From contig NZ_JACVTO010000010.1 of assembly GCF_016518545.1 (NCBI RefSeq), positions 62,001-126,000 of the forward strand: 64,000 bases of DNA, read 5' to 3'. This document shows, piece after piece, positions 20,747-31,681 of this stretch. How positions within the stretch are numbered: position 1 is the first letter of the stretch; each line of letters starts with the position of its first letter. The DNA is from Pseudomonas sp. S30. Lineage in GTDB: Bacteria > Pseudomonadota > Gammaproteobacteria > Pseudomonadales > Pseudomonadaceae. The position numbers were made by a program, and so were the translations under genes. The notes below the pieces were generated by a model. That model did not search any database, was not told the DNA's origin, and was given only the letters and a program-made list of their open reading frames with translations.

Positions 20747-20748
20747 GC

Positions 20749-22548
<1,800 letters not shown>

Positions 22549-22570
22549 TCAACGTAGAGAATGAAGCCAG

Positions 22571-22598
22571 GCCGCCGACTCCCTCGGGAGTGGGCGGC
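22571..22598 (-). other. Strong hairpin between nuoB and nuoCD
   Basis: GCCGCC pairs with GGCGGC and, inside a single G-G mismatch, ACTCCC pairs with GGGAGT around a two-base loop. There is no T-run on the transcribed (minus) strand. It is likely an mRNA stability or processing element that sets different amounts of nuoAB and the rest of the message. Confidence 0.55.
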
Positions 22599-22609
22599 AG
22601 ATCGCTGGA

Positions 22610-23287
22610 TCAGACTTCGTCGGGGCTGCGCAGGTTGGTTACCGCGATACGCTGTTCGCGACGCAGGTCCTTCTGGGCCGGCATCTCGGCACGGTAGATG
22701 CCTTGATCGCCCACCACCCAGGAAAGCGGGCGTTGCTCCTGGCCGATGGATTCCTGCAGCAGCATCAAGCCTTGCAGGAATGCCTCGGGGCGCGGCGGGC
22801 AGCCCGGCACGTAGACGTCCACGGGGAGGAACTTGTCGACCCCCTGAACGACCGAGTAGATGTCGTACATGCCGCCGGAATTAGCGCACGAACCCATGGA
22901 GATGACCCACTTGGGTTCGAGCATCTGCTCGTAGAGGCGCTGGATGATCGGCGCCATCTTGATGAAGCAGGTGCCGGCGACGACCATGAAGTCGGCCTGG
23001 CGCGGCGAAGCCCGGATGACTTCGGCACCGAAGCGGGCGATGTCGTGGGGCGCCGTGAAGGCCGTGGTCATTTCCACGTAGCAGCAGGACAGGCCGAAGT
23101 TGTACGGCCACAGGGAGTTCTTGCGACCCCAGTTGACCGCGCCGCGCAACACATCTTCGAGCTTGCCCATGAAGATGTTCTTGTGGACCTGGTCCTCGAG
23201 CAACTGGTCGGTGACGGTTTCCCGATCGCCTACCGGGTATTGCTCGTTGGGGGCATCCGGATCGATTCTGGTGAGATTGTATTGCAT
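22610..23287 (-). CDS. nuoB: NADH-quinone oxidoreductase subunit B (cluster N2)
   Basis: 225 residues. It holds the terminal 4Fe-4S cluster N2 that reduces quinone. The adjacent cysteine pair LSCCYVEM and the ligands in [19 protein letters not shown] and [12 protein letters not shown] are present. ATG 23287 (MQYNLTRID) matches the family start; a TTG two codons upstream is possible. It lies ten bases after nuoA. Confidence 0.98.
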   Translation of the reverse strand: MQYNLTRIDPDAPNEQYPVGDRETVTDQLLEDQVHKNIFMGKLEDVLRGAVNWGRKNSLWPYNFGLSCCYVEMTTAFTAPHDIARFGAEVIRASPRQADFMVVAGTCFIKMAPIIQRLYEQMLEPKWVISMGSCANSGGMYDIYSVVQGVDKFLPVDVYVPGCPPRPEAFLQGLMLLQESIGQEQRPLSWVVGDQGIYRAEMPAQKDLRREQRIAVTNLRSPDEV

Positions 23288-23297
23288 TGCCAAAGCC

Positions 23298-23711
23298 TCA
23301 TTGTTTCAGCTTCGCTTGCCGCTTGCGACGACCTTCGGGTGCCCAGTCAAGGGCTCCGACGCGCCATAGGTAGACAAGACCTGCCAACAGAATTGCTATG
23401 AAAACGAGTGCTTCGACGAATCCGGTCCAGCCGCTTTCGCGGACGGACACAGACCATGCAAAGAGAAAGAGGGCTTCGATATCGAAGATCACGAACAGCA
23501 TCGCGACCAGATAGAATTTGGCGGACAGGCGCAGGCGGGCGCTGCCGACGGGCAGCATGCCGGATTCGAAGGGTTCGTTCTTGGCGCGACCCCAGGCCTT
23601 GCTACCGAGCAGGCTGGACAGGCCGAGCATGAAGGCGCACAGGCCGACGACACCCAGGAGGAAGATGGCAAAGCCCCAGTTGTGGGCGATGAGTCCTGCC
23701 GAATCGGACAT
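23298..23711 (-). CDS. nuoA: NADH-quinone oxidoreductase subunit A
   Basis: 137 residues with three helices. First gene of the operon. The signature loop [20 protein letters not shown] and the acidic helix [20 protein letters not shown] are intact; this loop carries the conserved cysteine in many species, but here the position reads SGML. An AAGGA ribosome site lies upstream of ATG 23711. The AT-rich region upstream to about 24000 should hold the nuo promoter. Confidence 0.97.
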   Translation of the reverse strand: MSDSAGLIAHNWGFAIFLLGVVGLCAFMLGLSSLLGSKAWGRAKNEPFESGMLPVGSARLRLSAKFYLVAMLFVIFDIEALFLFAWSVSVRESGWTGFVEALVFIAILLAGLVYLWRVGALDWAPEGRRKRQAKLKQ

Positions 23712-23864
23712 GCTTGTAATCCTTATACAGAGACCCAGCTCTGCAGTCTGAAATAAGTAGAGCGGCGACGCCTTGTCGCGGGTGCAGTGACCAAATGTCG
23801 CAGCTGAATCAATCTCGCTGATTTTATGGGTAAACCTGCGGCAAGTAAAATTTCCGAAGCAAAT

Positions 23865-24155
23865 TTATGCGCCGCAGTTACCACGCGATCGGCGCGTAAC
23901 TGGCTGAAGGCCTTGAGATTCGGGCATTGCAGCTGAATTCTCAATTATGTTTCTTGCAAGTGGTAATGAATTGCAAGTTCCGTAATGATAATTAATATCG
24001 TTTAGGGCGTGATCCTTTAACTTGGTAGTAACGAGGCCTTCGAAGTTGTCCGCACCCCCACGGGCACTTGCAAATGCGAAAGACTCCTGTTCTACCGGTT
24101 TTTTCTCCAACGGATAGCGCTCTGGATCAATGCTTTGGCGGTTGAGTTCAAGCAT
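23865..24155 (-). CDS. Doubtful small hypothetical protein upstream of nuoA
   Basis: 96-codon frame beginning MLELNRQSIDPERYPLEKKP. The first half is charged and protein-like with host-like codons. The second half is rich in A/T-ending codons (NDINYHYGTCNS, NIIENSAAM), unlike neighbouring genes. No ribosome binding site is seen before ATG 24155, and the C-terminal end falls in the likely nuo promoter zone. It may be a small unknown gene, a decayed one, or chance. I do not recognise it. Confidence 0.25.
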   Translation of the reverse strand: MLELNRQSIDPERYPLEKKPVEQESFAFASARGGADNFEGLVTTKLKDHALNDINYHYGTCNSLPLARNIIENSAAMPESQGLQPVTRRSRGNCGA

Positions 24156-24281
24156 AGACGGGATATGCGGGGAGGGTGGGCTGCGCGGCGGCGCAGGTCG
24201 GCGAGGGTCTGGGCACACTCGGCGCTCATCGGGACCGGTGCATGGCGCTATCAGCGTTCCACTCCCTGGGCTGCGCCTGCG

Positions 24282-24313
24282 AAAAAGCCCGAGGCGCTCG
24301 CACGCCTCGGGCT
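24282..24313 (-). terminator. Intrinsic terminator of aceA
   Basis: AGCCCGAGGCG (24286-24296) and CGCCTCGGGCT (24303-24313) form a perfect eleven-base-pair stem with a six-base loop. On the minus strand it is followed by a T-run (the five A at 24282-24286 on the plus strand). It lies about 20 bases beyond the aceA stop codon. Confidence 0.9.
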
Positions 24314-24333
24314 CTCTGGACGGGTCGAGCCGA

Positions 24334-25659
24334 TCAGTGGAACTGTTCTTCCTCGGTCGAGCCGGTGAGCGCGGTCACCGACGAAGCGCCGCCCTGAATC
24401 ACGGTGGTCATGTCATCGAAGTAGCCGGTGCCCACTTCCTGCTGGTGTGCCACGAAGGTGTAGCCCTTGTTGGCGTCGGCGAATTCCTGCTCCTGCAGCT
24501 TCACGTAGGCGGTCATGTCGTTGCGGGCGTAGTCGTGCGCCAGGTTGAACATGCCGTGCCACATGTTGTGGATGCCGGCCAGGGTGATGAACTGGTGCTT
24601 GTAGCCCATGGCCGACAGCTCGCGCTGGAATTTGGCGATGGTGGCGTCGTCCAGGTTCTTTTTCCAGTTGAAGGATGGCGAGCAGTTGTACGACAGCAGC
24701 TGGTCCGGATATTCCTTCTTGATCGCTTCGGCGAACCGACGCGCCTCGTCCAGGTCGGGCTTGGCAGTCTCGCACCAGATCAGGTCGGAGTAGGGCGCAT
24801 AGGCCAGGCCCCGGGCGATGGCCTGGTCCAGGCCGGCACGCACCTTGTAGAAACCTTCGCGGGTGCGCTCACCGACCACGAAGGGTTGATCGTAGGGATC
24901 GCAGTCGCTGGTCAGCAGGTCGGCAGCGTTGGCGTCGGTCCGTGCCAGGATGATGGTCGGCACGCCGCAGACGTCCGCTGCCAGGCGGGCGGCCACCAGT
25001 TTCTGCACGGCTTCCTGGGTGGGTACCAGCACCTTGCCGCCCATGTGGCCGCACTTCTTCACCGAGGCCAGCTGGTCTTCGAAGTGCACGCCCGCCGCAC
25101 CGGCCTCGATCATGTTCTTCATCAGTTCATAGGCGTTGAGCACGCCACCGAAACCGGCTTCGGCGTCGGCGACGATGGGCGCGAAGTAATCCACATAACC
25201 GGCATCGCCCGGGTTCTTGCCGGCTTTCCACTGGATCTGGTCGGCGCGGCGGAAGGCGTTGTTGATGCGCTTGACCACGGTGGGCACCGAGTCGACCGGA
25301 TACAGCGACTGGTCGGGGTACATGGACTCGGCCGAGTTGTTGTCGGCTGCGACCTGCCAGCCGGACAGGTAGATGGCCTGGATGCCGGCCTTGACCTGCT
25401 GCACGGCCTGGCCGCCGGTGAGGGCGCCCATGCAGTTGACGAAATCTTTTTCCGGGCGGAAGGAGGGGTGCGCGCCCTCGGTGACCAGTTTCCACAGTTT
25501 TTCGGCGCCCAGGCGGGCCAGGGTGTGCTCCGGCTGCAAGGAGCCGCGCAGGCGAACGACATCGGCGGCGGTATAGGTACGGGTCACGCCTTTCCAGCGC
25601 GGGTTTTCCGCCCAGTCTTTCTCGAGGGCTGCAATTTGCTGTTCGCGTGTCTGTGCCAT
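24334..25659 (-). CDS. aceA: Isocitrate lyase
   Basis: 441 residues, the usual length for this short-form enzyme. It cleaves isocitrate to glyoxylate and succinate in the glyoxylate shunt, allowing growth on acetate and fatty acids. The catalytic loop [17 protein letters not shown] is complete. [10 protein letters not shown] and the PEP-mutase-fold block [17 protein letters not shown] bind Mg2+ and substrate. ATG 25659 gives the family N-terminus ([16 protein letters not shown]) with a GAGG eight bases before it; the frame upstream is open but non-coding in character. Malate synthase is not in the window. Confidence 0.97.
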   Translation of the reverse strand: MAQTREQQIAALEKDWAENPRWKGVTRTYTAADVVRLRGSLQPEHTLARLGAEKLWKLVTEGAHPSFRPEKDFVNCMGALTGGQAVQQVKAGIQAIYLSGWQVAADNNSAESMYPDQSLYPVDSVPTVVKRINNAFRRADQIQWKAGKNPGDAGYVDYFAPIVADAEAGFGGVLNAYELMKNMIEAGAAGVHFEDQLASVKKCGHMGGKVLVPTQEAVQKLVAARLAADVCGVPTIILARTDANAADLLTSDCDPYDQPFVVGERTREGFYKVRAGLDQAIARGLAYAPYSDLIWCETAKPDLDEARRFAEAIKKEYPDQLLSYNCSPSFNWKKNLDDATIAKFQRELSAMGYKHQFITLAGIHNMWHGMFNLAHDYARNDMTAYVKLQEQEFADANKGYTFVAHQQEVGTGYFDDMTTVIQGGASSVTALTGSTEEEQFH

Positions 25660-26128
25660 GGAAATGAACCTCGTCGCATCGATCTTGAAGGTAATTGTGC
25701 TGATGCCCAGGTGCCCGATCAGGAGCGAACTGTCCTTGCGGCAGGCGTGAGGCGAACGAGAAGGCACGAGGGAGGGGCGCGGATCGGAGCCAGGAGGCCT
25801 GCCGGGCAGATGAATGCCTGGCGAGCGCCGAAGTGCCGATGCTGCAGTGGAGCTCATCCATCCCTCGAAACGACTTCCGGGTCGCACTCGCACGCTCGTC
25901 GAACGGCCTTGTGGGCGGTGTGGACACGAAGCGCCTCCGGGGTGGCGAGAGGACGCTCCACAGGGCCTGGTCAGGCCCCTGATCAGCGGGAGCGGGGCCA
26001 TCATGCCCCTGGCCAAATTATCCTGTCAAACGATTTGTAGTGCTTTTTTATACCCACTACATCTTTGGTCTAAGACGACTCTTTGGTCATTTTCGAGGCC
26101 TTCGGTCGAAGCCGCGAAGGCCCTGGGC
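25660..26128. other. Region upstream of aceA (probable promoter/leader)
   Basis: 469 bases with no supported gene. About 26000-26080 is AT-richer. On the minus strand TTGACA (26029-26024) stands 18 bases from CATGAT (26005-26000), a candidate promoter for aceA that would give a leader of over 300 bases. The -10 match is weak, so this is only a suggestion. Confidence 0.4.
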
Positions 26129-26863
26129 TCAGTCGACGAGGTCGACTTTTACCCGCAAGGTCATGTTTTCCCCGCGCTGCGTGCTGTAGGTATGGCTGGA
26201 AGGGTCGATCTTGGCCTGGCTTTGCTGGTTGTACCCCCCCAGTTCGATCCACTGGCCGAGCGTACCGGTGACTGTTGTGTCGGTGCTCTGAACATTCACT
26301 ACATCCTGGCGTTCGCGGCTCATTCGGTCGTTGTTCGTGCTGATTTGCAGCCTGACCGTATCGCCGGTCACCGTGGGCGTGACGTAGAAACCCTGGGTCA
26401 CGTTGCGGTACCGGGTATCGCTTTGCACGCGACCGTAACTGTCGCTGGAGGTGCTGGTCACGGGGATGCTCTGGCCTGTCTGGATCAGGGCAGGCTGCCC
26501 TTCGCTGGCACGCACCTGCTGCAGGCCTCCCTCGCGATTGCCGGTGCCATACTGGATGATCCGCGCATTGCCGCGGGTGTCCTGGTAGTTGCTGTCATCG
26601 GTGTCCACGCTGATCAGCAACCGCCGGGGCATGGTATCGAGTTGCTGCAGCAGGCTACGCAGCTCGGCGATGCGCTCGGCGCTGGCGTTGACGATGAGTT
26701 TGTCTTCGAAGGCGCTGACGGTGCCGTCCTTGCCCAGGAAAGACTGAGCGCTCGGCAGCAACTCGGCCGTGCTGCGATGCTGCAGGGGCAGTACTTCGGT
26801 AGCTGCCTGGGCCGAGACACTGGAGGCCAGCAGGAGCACGGCAATGAGGGGGCGTAGCGGCAT
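26129..26863 (-). CDS. Periplasmic secretin-like (NolW-type) protein
   Basis: 244 residues. A signal peptide (MPLRPLIAVLLLASSVSAQA) precedes a short secretin/NolW-type N-domain at about 22-90 (EVLPLQHRSTAELLPSAQSF, LIVNASAERIAELRSLLQQLD). The rest resembles part of a secretin beta domain (GQSIPVT, RNVTQGFYVTPTVTGDTVRLQI) and ends in RVKVDLVD. Full secretins are two to three times longer and form outer-membrane pores. This short form has no partner secretion genes nearby. ATG 26863 has a GGAGA upstream; an in-frame ATG at 26893 would add ten residues ahead of the signal peptide. Role unknown. Confidence 0.75.
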   Translation of the reverse strand: MPLRPLIAVLLLASSVSAQAATEVLPLQHRSTAELLPSAQSFLGKDGTVSAFEDKLIVNASAERIAELRSLLQQLDTMPRRLLISVDTDDSNYQDTRGNARIIQYGTGNREGGLQQVRASEGQPALIQTGQSIPVTSTSSDSYGRVQSDTRYRNVTQGFYVTPTVTGDTVRLQISTNNDRMSRERQDVVNVQSTDTTVTGTLGQWIELGGYNQQSQAKIDPSSHTYSTQRGENMTLRVKVDLVD

Positions 26864-27062
26864 GGTCGGGGTCTCCACAGGTGGAATCGACATGATGGCA
26901 AATTTACTCGGATTGTGCCGCGCCGGAATCACATACAACGCACATCTCAGCCCACCTCTACTGGCCGCTGCATGACAAATTCCGTAACATCGCGCTCCTC
27001 TTTTCGCCCCTGATCCGAGCACGGCCCGCCCGTGGCTCTGGCAGACAGTTTCCGGGATCGTC

Positions 27063-28505
27063 ATGAAACCTGCTCGACTTCGCGCCGAGGTGCTCGCTGG
27101 CCTCACCACCTCCTTCGCTCTGGTGCCCGAGTGCATCGCCTTCGCCCTGGTGGCCCATCTCAACCCGTTGATGGGCCTGTACGGGGCCTTCATCATCTGC
27201 ACCCTGACCGCGCTGTTCGGCGGGCGTCCGGGCATGATCTCCGGCGCTGCCGGCTCGATGGCCGTGGTGATCGTGGCGCTGGTGGTGCAGCACGGTGCCC
27301 AGTACCTGCTGGCGACCGTGCTGCTGGGTGGTGTGGTGATGGTCCTGTTCGGCGTCCTGCGACTGGGCAAGCTGGTGCGGCTGGTGCCCTATCCAGTCAT
27401 GCTCGGCTTCGTCAATGGGCTGGCGATCGTCATCGCCATGGCCCAGCTGGAGCACTTCAAGCACGACGGCCACTGGCTGATGGGCACGCCGCTGTACCTG
27501 ATGCTCGGGCTGGTGGCGCTGACCATGCTGGTGGTTTACCTGCTGCCGAAGCTCACTCGCGCGGTGCCGCCGGCATTGGTGGCGATCCTGGGCCTTGGGG
27601 TTCTGGTCTATCTGCTCGACCTGCCCACCCGCACGCTGGGGGACATGGCGCACATCGCTGGCGGCCTGCCGCAATTGGCCCTGCCGCAGGTACCCTGGTC
27701 ACTGGAGACGCTCAGGATCATCGCGCCCTATGCCGTGTTGATGGCCATGGTGGGGCTGCTGGAAACCCTGCTGACGCTCAACCTCACCGATGAGATCACC
27801 GAGAGCCGCGGCTTCCCCGACCGTGAATGCGTGGCGCTGGGAGCGGCCAACATGGTTTCCGGGCTGTGCGGTGGCATGGGCGGCTGCGCGATGATCGGTC
27901 AGACGGTGATCAACCTCGGCTCCAACGGGCGCGGCAGGCTTTCCGGTGTGGTGGCCGGGGTGATGATCCTGCTGTTCGTGCTGTTCCTGTCGCCGTTGAT
28001 CGAGCGCATTCCGCTGGCGGCGCTGGTCGGCGTGATGTTCGTGGTCGCCCAGCAGACCTTCGCCTGGGCATCGCTGCGGGTGTTGCACAAGGTGCCGGCC
28101 AGCGATGTACTGGCCATCGTCGCGGTCACCGTGGTCACGGTATTCACCGACCTGGCGGTGGCGGTGATGTTCGGCATCGTCATCGCAGCGATCAACTTCG
28201 CCTGGCAGCATGCCCGCGAGCTGTATGCCGACAGCCACGACGACGGCGAAGGTGGCAAGCGCTACCAGGTGCACGGTACGCTGTTCTTCGCGTCCACCAC
28301 ACCGTTTCTCGATCAGTTCGACCCAGCCCGTGACCCGGCCAGCGTCACCCTGGACTGCAAGCACCTGAGTTTCGTCGACTACTCGGCCGTCGCCGCCCTG
28401 AAGACGCTGCGCGAGCGCTATGCCAAGGCCGGCAAGCACCTGCGGGTGGTGCACCTGTCGGACCGCTGCAAGAAGCTGCTGCGCCGTGCAGGCGAGCAGC
28501 ACTGA
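27063..28505 (+). CDS. SulP family anion permease with STAS domain
   Basis: 480 residues. About 370 residues of membrane helices carry SulP marks (the N-terminal ALVPECIAFALVAHLNPLMGLYGAF, GGMGGCAMIGQTVINLGSNGRGRLSG cut at the glycines, LVGVMFVVAQQTF). They are followed by a C-terminal STAS-like domain with the phosphorylation-loop-like LSFVDYSAVAALKTL. SulP proteins move sulfate, bicarbonate or dicarboxylates across the inner membrane. It is divergent from the secretin-like gene with a 199-base gap. The substrate cannot be assigned. Confidence 0.9.
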   Translation: MKPARLRAEVLAGLTTSFALVPECIAFALVAHLNPLMGLYGAFIICTLTALFGGRPGMISGAAGSMAVVIVALVVQHGAQYLLATVLLGGVVMVLFGVLRLGKLVRLVPYPVMLGFVNGLAIVIAMAQLEHFKHDGHWLMGTPLYLMLGLVALTMLVVYLLPKLTRAVPPALVAILGLGVLVYLLDLPTRTLGDMAHIAGGLPQLALPQVPWSLETLRIIAPYAVLMAMVGLLETLLTLNLTDEITESRGFPDRECVALGAANMVSGLCGGMGGCAMIGQTVINLGSNGRGRLSGVVAGVMILLFVLFLSPLIERIPLAALVGVMFVVAQQTFAWASLRVLHKVPASDVLAIVAVTVVTVFTDLAVAVMFGIVIAAINFAWQHARELYADSHDDGEGGKRYQVHGTLFFASTTPFLDQFDPARDPASVTLDCKHLSFVDYSAVAALKTLRERYAKAGKHLRVVHLSDRCKKLLRRAGEQH

Positions 28506-28518
28506 GATCGACGGTCGC

Positions 28519-28947
28519 TCAGTCGACCTGCGCTTGCAGCATCCACACACCTTCCACTTCGCGGGCCAGGCCGCTGGCCGGCAACAGGGCCAGCAGGCGC
28601 CCGTGCAGGGCGCTGTCGGTGAAGGTGCGGACGGTGTCCAGGTCCAGCGCCCCGACCGGGGTGAGGTCGGCCTTGGTGTAGGACAGCCAGGCCTTCTTGA
28701 TCATTTGCAGCACGTCGCTGCCAGCGGTGCTGGCAAAGCGGCGATGCAGCGCCCGACCCTCGAGTTCGAAGGTATGACGGTGAGTGAAACCGCTCTCGTC
28801 GCCGCCCAGTTCGAGGCAGCGGTGGCAGCGGCAGGCGCCGTCGCCGAAGGCGTTGCGCAGGTAGGCGTTGAAGTCCGTGACGGGCTTGAGGGACAAGCGT
28901 TTGTCGACCTCGAACAGGTCGGCGATCAGGGGTTGTTCGGCGCTCAC
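28519..28947 (-). CDS. Conserved-looking hypothetical protein with a C-x-C-x2-C motif
   Basis: 142 residues from a GTG start with GAGGA six bases upstream. It is soluble with no signal peptide. A motif ACRCHRCLELGG near residue 40 and HRHTFELEG near 60 could bind a metal. The rest (SDVLQMIKKAWLSYTKADL, VGALDLDTVRTFTDSALHGRLLALLP) is helical. The frame continues upstream without a ribosome site. It converges with the SulP gene (13 bases between stops). I do not recognise a named family. Confidence 0.7.
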   Translation of the reverse strand: MSAEQPLIADLFEVDKRLSLKPVTDFNAYLRNAFGDGACRCHRCLELGGDESGFTHRHTFELEGRALHRRFASTAGSDVLQMIKKAWLSYTKADLTPVGALDLDTVRTFTDSALHGRLLALLPASGLAREVEGVWMLQAQVD

Positions 28948-29104
28948 GTGGTGTCCTCGTCTGGTGGGGCGTGCTTCGGCGGGCACCCTAACAGATCGGC
29001 GTCGGCAGATCACCTGCGCGCGCACCGCCGGCCCGGGCTAGAGACAATAACCCGCGCCTGCCGTACTCTACGCGCCCACTTGCCGTTACCCCGAGGAACA
29101 TCGC

Positions 29105-29407
29105 TTGAGCACCCAATACCCTTACATCGCCACCGTCACCGTCAGCGCCGAAGATCGCGGTGGGGATGCCGAGGCGTCGGAAAATCCCGGCATGCGCGTG
29201 GGCTTGGAGGCAGTGACCGAAACCCTGAAGAAGGTCCACTTCGTCGGCACGTTGGCCGCGCCGGAGAAGCCGGCCACGCATATCTGCGTCACCCTGGAAA
29301 ATGGTCTGACGTACTACGGGCCGATCGTCAATGGCCACGCCGAGCTCGAAGGCGGCTGGATCGCCTTCGAGTCCGACATGCTCACCCCGCAGGAACTGGG
29401 TCTGTGA
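29105..29407 (+). CDS. Small hypothetical protein (TTG start)
   Basis: 100 residues beginning MSTQYPYIATVTVSAEDRGG from a TTG codon with a GAGGA seven bases before it. Mixed beta-strand-like composition (HICVTLENGLTYYGPIVNG, GGWIAFESDMLTPQELGL) with no membrane segment or signal. The stop lies three bases from the stop of the convergent aminotransferase gene. Codon use is host-like, so it is probably a real gene; the function is unknown. Confidence 0.7.
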   Translation: MSTQYPYIATVTVSAEDRGGDAEASENPGMRVGLEAVTETLKKVHFVGTLAAPEKPATHICVTLENGLTYYGPIVNGHAELEGGWIAFESDMLTPQELGL

Positions 29408-29410
29408 AGA

Positions 29411-30661
29411 TCAATCCAGCTCCGCCAGGCACCGTTCGAGAATCGCCAGTCCCTGGTCGAGCAGCTCGGGCTCGATGGTCAGCGGTGCCAGCAGGCGAAT
29501 GATGTGGCGCGCCTTGCCGCTGGGCATCAGCAGCAGGCCGCGCTGCCTGGCAGCGTCCATCACCTTGGCCAGCTGCGCGGTCGCAGGGCTGCCGTCGGCA
29601 TTGACCAGTTCGATGCCACGCATCGCGCCGACTCCGGTGAGCCGACCCAGGTAGCGACACGATCCCTCATGCTGCCAGCGTGCATGGCTCGAAGCGATGG
29701 CCTGGGCCTGACGTTCGCCCCAGGTCGCAAGATTCGCATCGCTCATCTGCGCCAGGCTGGCCAGCGCCGCGGCGCAGGCGATCGGATTGCCCGAGTAGGT
29801 GCCGCCCAGCCCGCCCCGCGGCAAGGCGCCGAGCAGGTCGCGGCGGCCCATCACCGCGCCCAGGGGCATGCCGCCGGCGATGCTCTTGGCCAGCAGCAGC
29901 AGGTCGGGCTCGATACCCAGTCGCGGGAAGTCGAAACGCTGCCCGGTGCGGCCAAAGCCCGACTGGATCTCGTCGATGATCAGCACAATACCGTGGCTGT
30001 CGCACAGCCGGCGCAGCGCTTGAGCGAAGGCCGGATCCAGCGCGAGAAAGCCGCCTTCGCCCTGCACGGGCTCGAAGATGAAGGCGGCCACGTCCTCCAG
30101 GGCGATCTCCACGCTGAACAGGCGCTCCAGCGCCGCAAGCGCCTGCTCGCACGTGATGCCGGTATCGCGGCTGGGGTAGGGCAGGTGGTACACCGGACCA
30201 GGCAGTTCGCCGACGCGCTGCTTGTAGGGCGCAACCTTGCCATTGAGGTTCAAGGTGGCCAGCGTGCGGCCATGGAAGCCGCCGTCGAAGGCGATCACGG
30301 CCCGCTTCCCCGTGGCGGCACGGGCGATCTTCAGCGCGTTTTCGGCTGCCTCTGCGCCGCTATTGGTCAGCATGCCGGCCACGGGATAGCTCACTGGAAC
30401 GAATTCGGCCAGGCGCCCCATCAGTTCCACGTACGGCGCATGGGGTGCGGCGTTGAACGCGTAGTGGGTCAGGCGTGCGGCCTGCGCCTGTATCGCCTCG
30501 ACCACTGCCGGGTTGCAATGCCCCAGGTTGAGCACGCCGATACCCCCGACGAAATCGATGTAGCGCTGGCCCTCGGTGTCCCAGACCTCGGCATTGCGGC
30601 CGTGGGACAGGGTGATGGGGTGGACGATGGCGATGGAAGAGCTGATGGTGTCCTGGTTCAT
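29411..30661 (-). CDS. Class III PLP aminotransferase (4-aminobutyrate aminotransferase-like)
   Basis: 416 residues. Fold-type I PLP enzyme with AFDGGFHGRTLATLNLNGK, LIIDEIQSGFGRTGQRF (the aspartate that binds the pyridine nitrogen) and LLLLAKSIAGGMPLGAVMG with the Schiff-base lysine. It transfers an amino group from an omega-amino acid such as 4-aminobutyrate or 5-aminovalerate to 2-oxoglutarate. The GabT/DavT resemblance is clear, but the preferred substrate is inference. ATG 30661 (MNQDTISSSIAIVHP) is chosen. The LysR gene upstream on the same strand, 123 bases away, is the likely regulator. No succinate-semialdehyde dehydrogenase gene is adjacent. Confidence 0.9.
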   Translation of the reverse strand: MNQDTISSSIAIVHPITLSHGRNAEVWDTEGQRYIDFVGGIGVLNLGHCNPAVVEAIQAQAARLTHYAFNAAPHAPYVELMGRLAEFVPVSYPVAGMLTNSGAEAAENALKIARAATGKRAVIAFDGGFHGRTLATLNLNGKVAPYKQRVGELPGPVYHLPYPSRDTGITCEQALAALERLFSVEIALEDVAAFIFEPVQGEGGFLALDPAFAQALRRLCDSHGIVLIIDEIQSGFGRTGQRFDFPRLGIEPDLLLLAKSIAGGMPLGAVMGRRDLLGALPRGGLGGTYSGNPIACAAALASLAQMSDANLATWGERQAQAIASSHARWQHEGSCRYLGRLTGVGAMRGIELVNADGSPATAQLAKVMDAARQRGLLLMPSGKARHIIRLLAPLTIEPELLDQGLAILERCLAELD

Positions 30662-30784
30662 GCCGCGCGTGACCTTGTTCGAATGTCGCGCTATCCAATC
30701 GCGCGAGACAGGTTCGGGCAAACGAATTATTCGATTGGGGTCATTCCCAGGATTCGTGACGTAATTGTGGCCGCAAGATCGGCA

Positions 30785-31681
30785 CTAGTGGCTGGCGGCG
30801 ACCTGTTCCTGAATCCACTGCACGAAGGCTTTCACTTTGGGCACCTCGGCGGCGTGCTCGGCATGGGCCATGAAGTGCCGGCCATTGCTGGGCAGTGGAT
30901 GGTCCCACGGCACCACCAGCTTGCCTTCGTGCAGTTCCTCGGCCACCAGGTAACGGGGAATCAGCGCGATGCCACAGCCGGCGATGGCAGCGCGGATGCA
31001 CAGGTAGAAGGTGTCGAAACGCGGTCCATGGTAGCTGTTCTGGCTGTGCAGCCCCAGGCCCAGGAACCACTCGTGCCAGGCTTCCGGCCGCGAGGCGCAC
31101 TGCAGCAGGCGATGCTCGGCCAGCGCCTGGGGGCTGTCCGGGCGATGGCTGGACAGCCATTGCGGGGTACAGACCGGCACCACTTCTTCGCTGAACAGCT
31201 CCACGCACGTGGCGCCCGGCCAGGTGCCCTGGCCGAAGAAAAAGGCGATGTCGGCCTTGGCCCGCACCAGGTCGAAGGGTTCCAGTTCGTTGCGCACATC
31301 CAGGTGAATGCGCGGGAAGCGCTCGCCGAACCCCTTGAGGTGAGGCACCAGCCAGCGGGCGCCGAACGTGGGCTGGGTCGCGATGCGCAGCACTTCGGTT
31401 TCGTCGCCATAGCTGAGGATGTAGCGGCTGGACATGTCGATCTGGGTGAGGATCTTGTTCACCTCGGTGAGGTACAGCGCCCCCGCTGGGGTCAGGTGCA
31501 ACCGGCGACGGATGCGCTGGAACAGCGGGTGGCACAGCATGTCCTCGAGCTGCGCCACCTGCTTGCTGACCGCACTCTGGGTCAGGTGCAGTTCCTGGGC
31601 TGCGCGGGTGAAGCTCAGGTGGCGCGCGGCCGCTTCGAAGCACTGCAAGGCGGTGGTGGAAGGCATGAGGCGTTTGGACAT
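30785..31681 (-). CDS. LysR-family transcriptional regulator
   Basis: 298 residues. N-terminal winged helix-turn-helix (ALQCFEAAARHLSFTRAAQELHLTQSAVSKQVAQLE in the usual register), then a periplasmic-binding-like effector domain with IATQPTFGARWLVPHL and IRAAIAGCGIALIPRYLV. This is a GcvA-like subgroup by eye. An ATG three codons upstream (31690) is also possible. It stands just upstream of the aminotransferase gene in the same direction and probably controls it. An inverted repeat AATCTAC/GTAGATT lies 47-78 bases upstream. Confidence 0.92.
   Translation of the reverse strand: MSKRLMPSTTALQCFEAAARHLSFTRAAQELHLTQSAVSKQVAQLEDMLCHPLFQRIRRRLHLTPAGALYLTEVNKILTQIDMSSRYILSYGDETEVLRIATQPTFGARWLVPHLKGFGERFPRIHLDVRNELEPFDLVRAKADIAFFFGQGTWPGATCVELFSEEVVPVCTPQWLSSHRPDSPQALAEHRLLQCASRPEAWHEWFLGLGLHSQNSYHGPRFDTFYLCIRAAIAGCGIALIPRYLVAEELHEGKLVVPWDHPLPSNGRHFMAHAEHAAEVPKVKAFVQWIQEQVAASH

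Larger units (their letters stand above)
23712..24333. other. Region between nuoA and aceA
   Basis: 622 bases. The 23730-24010 part is AT-rich and is the probable nuo promoter region. It also holds a doubtful minus-strand frame (23865-24155) and, next to aceA, the aceA terminator at 24282-24313. I cannot point to a single convincing -35/-10 pair. Confidence 0.6.
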
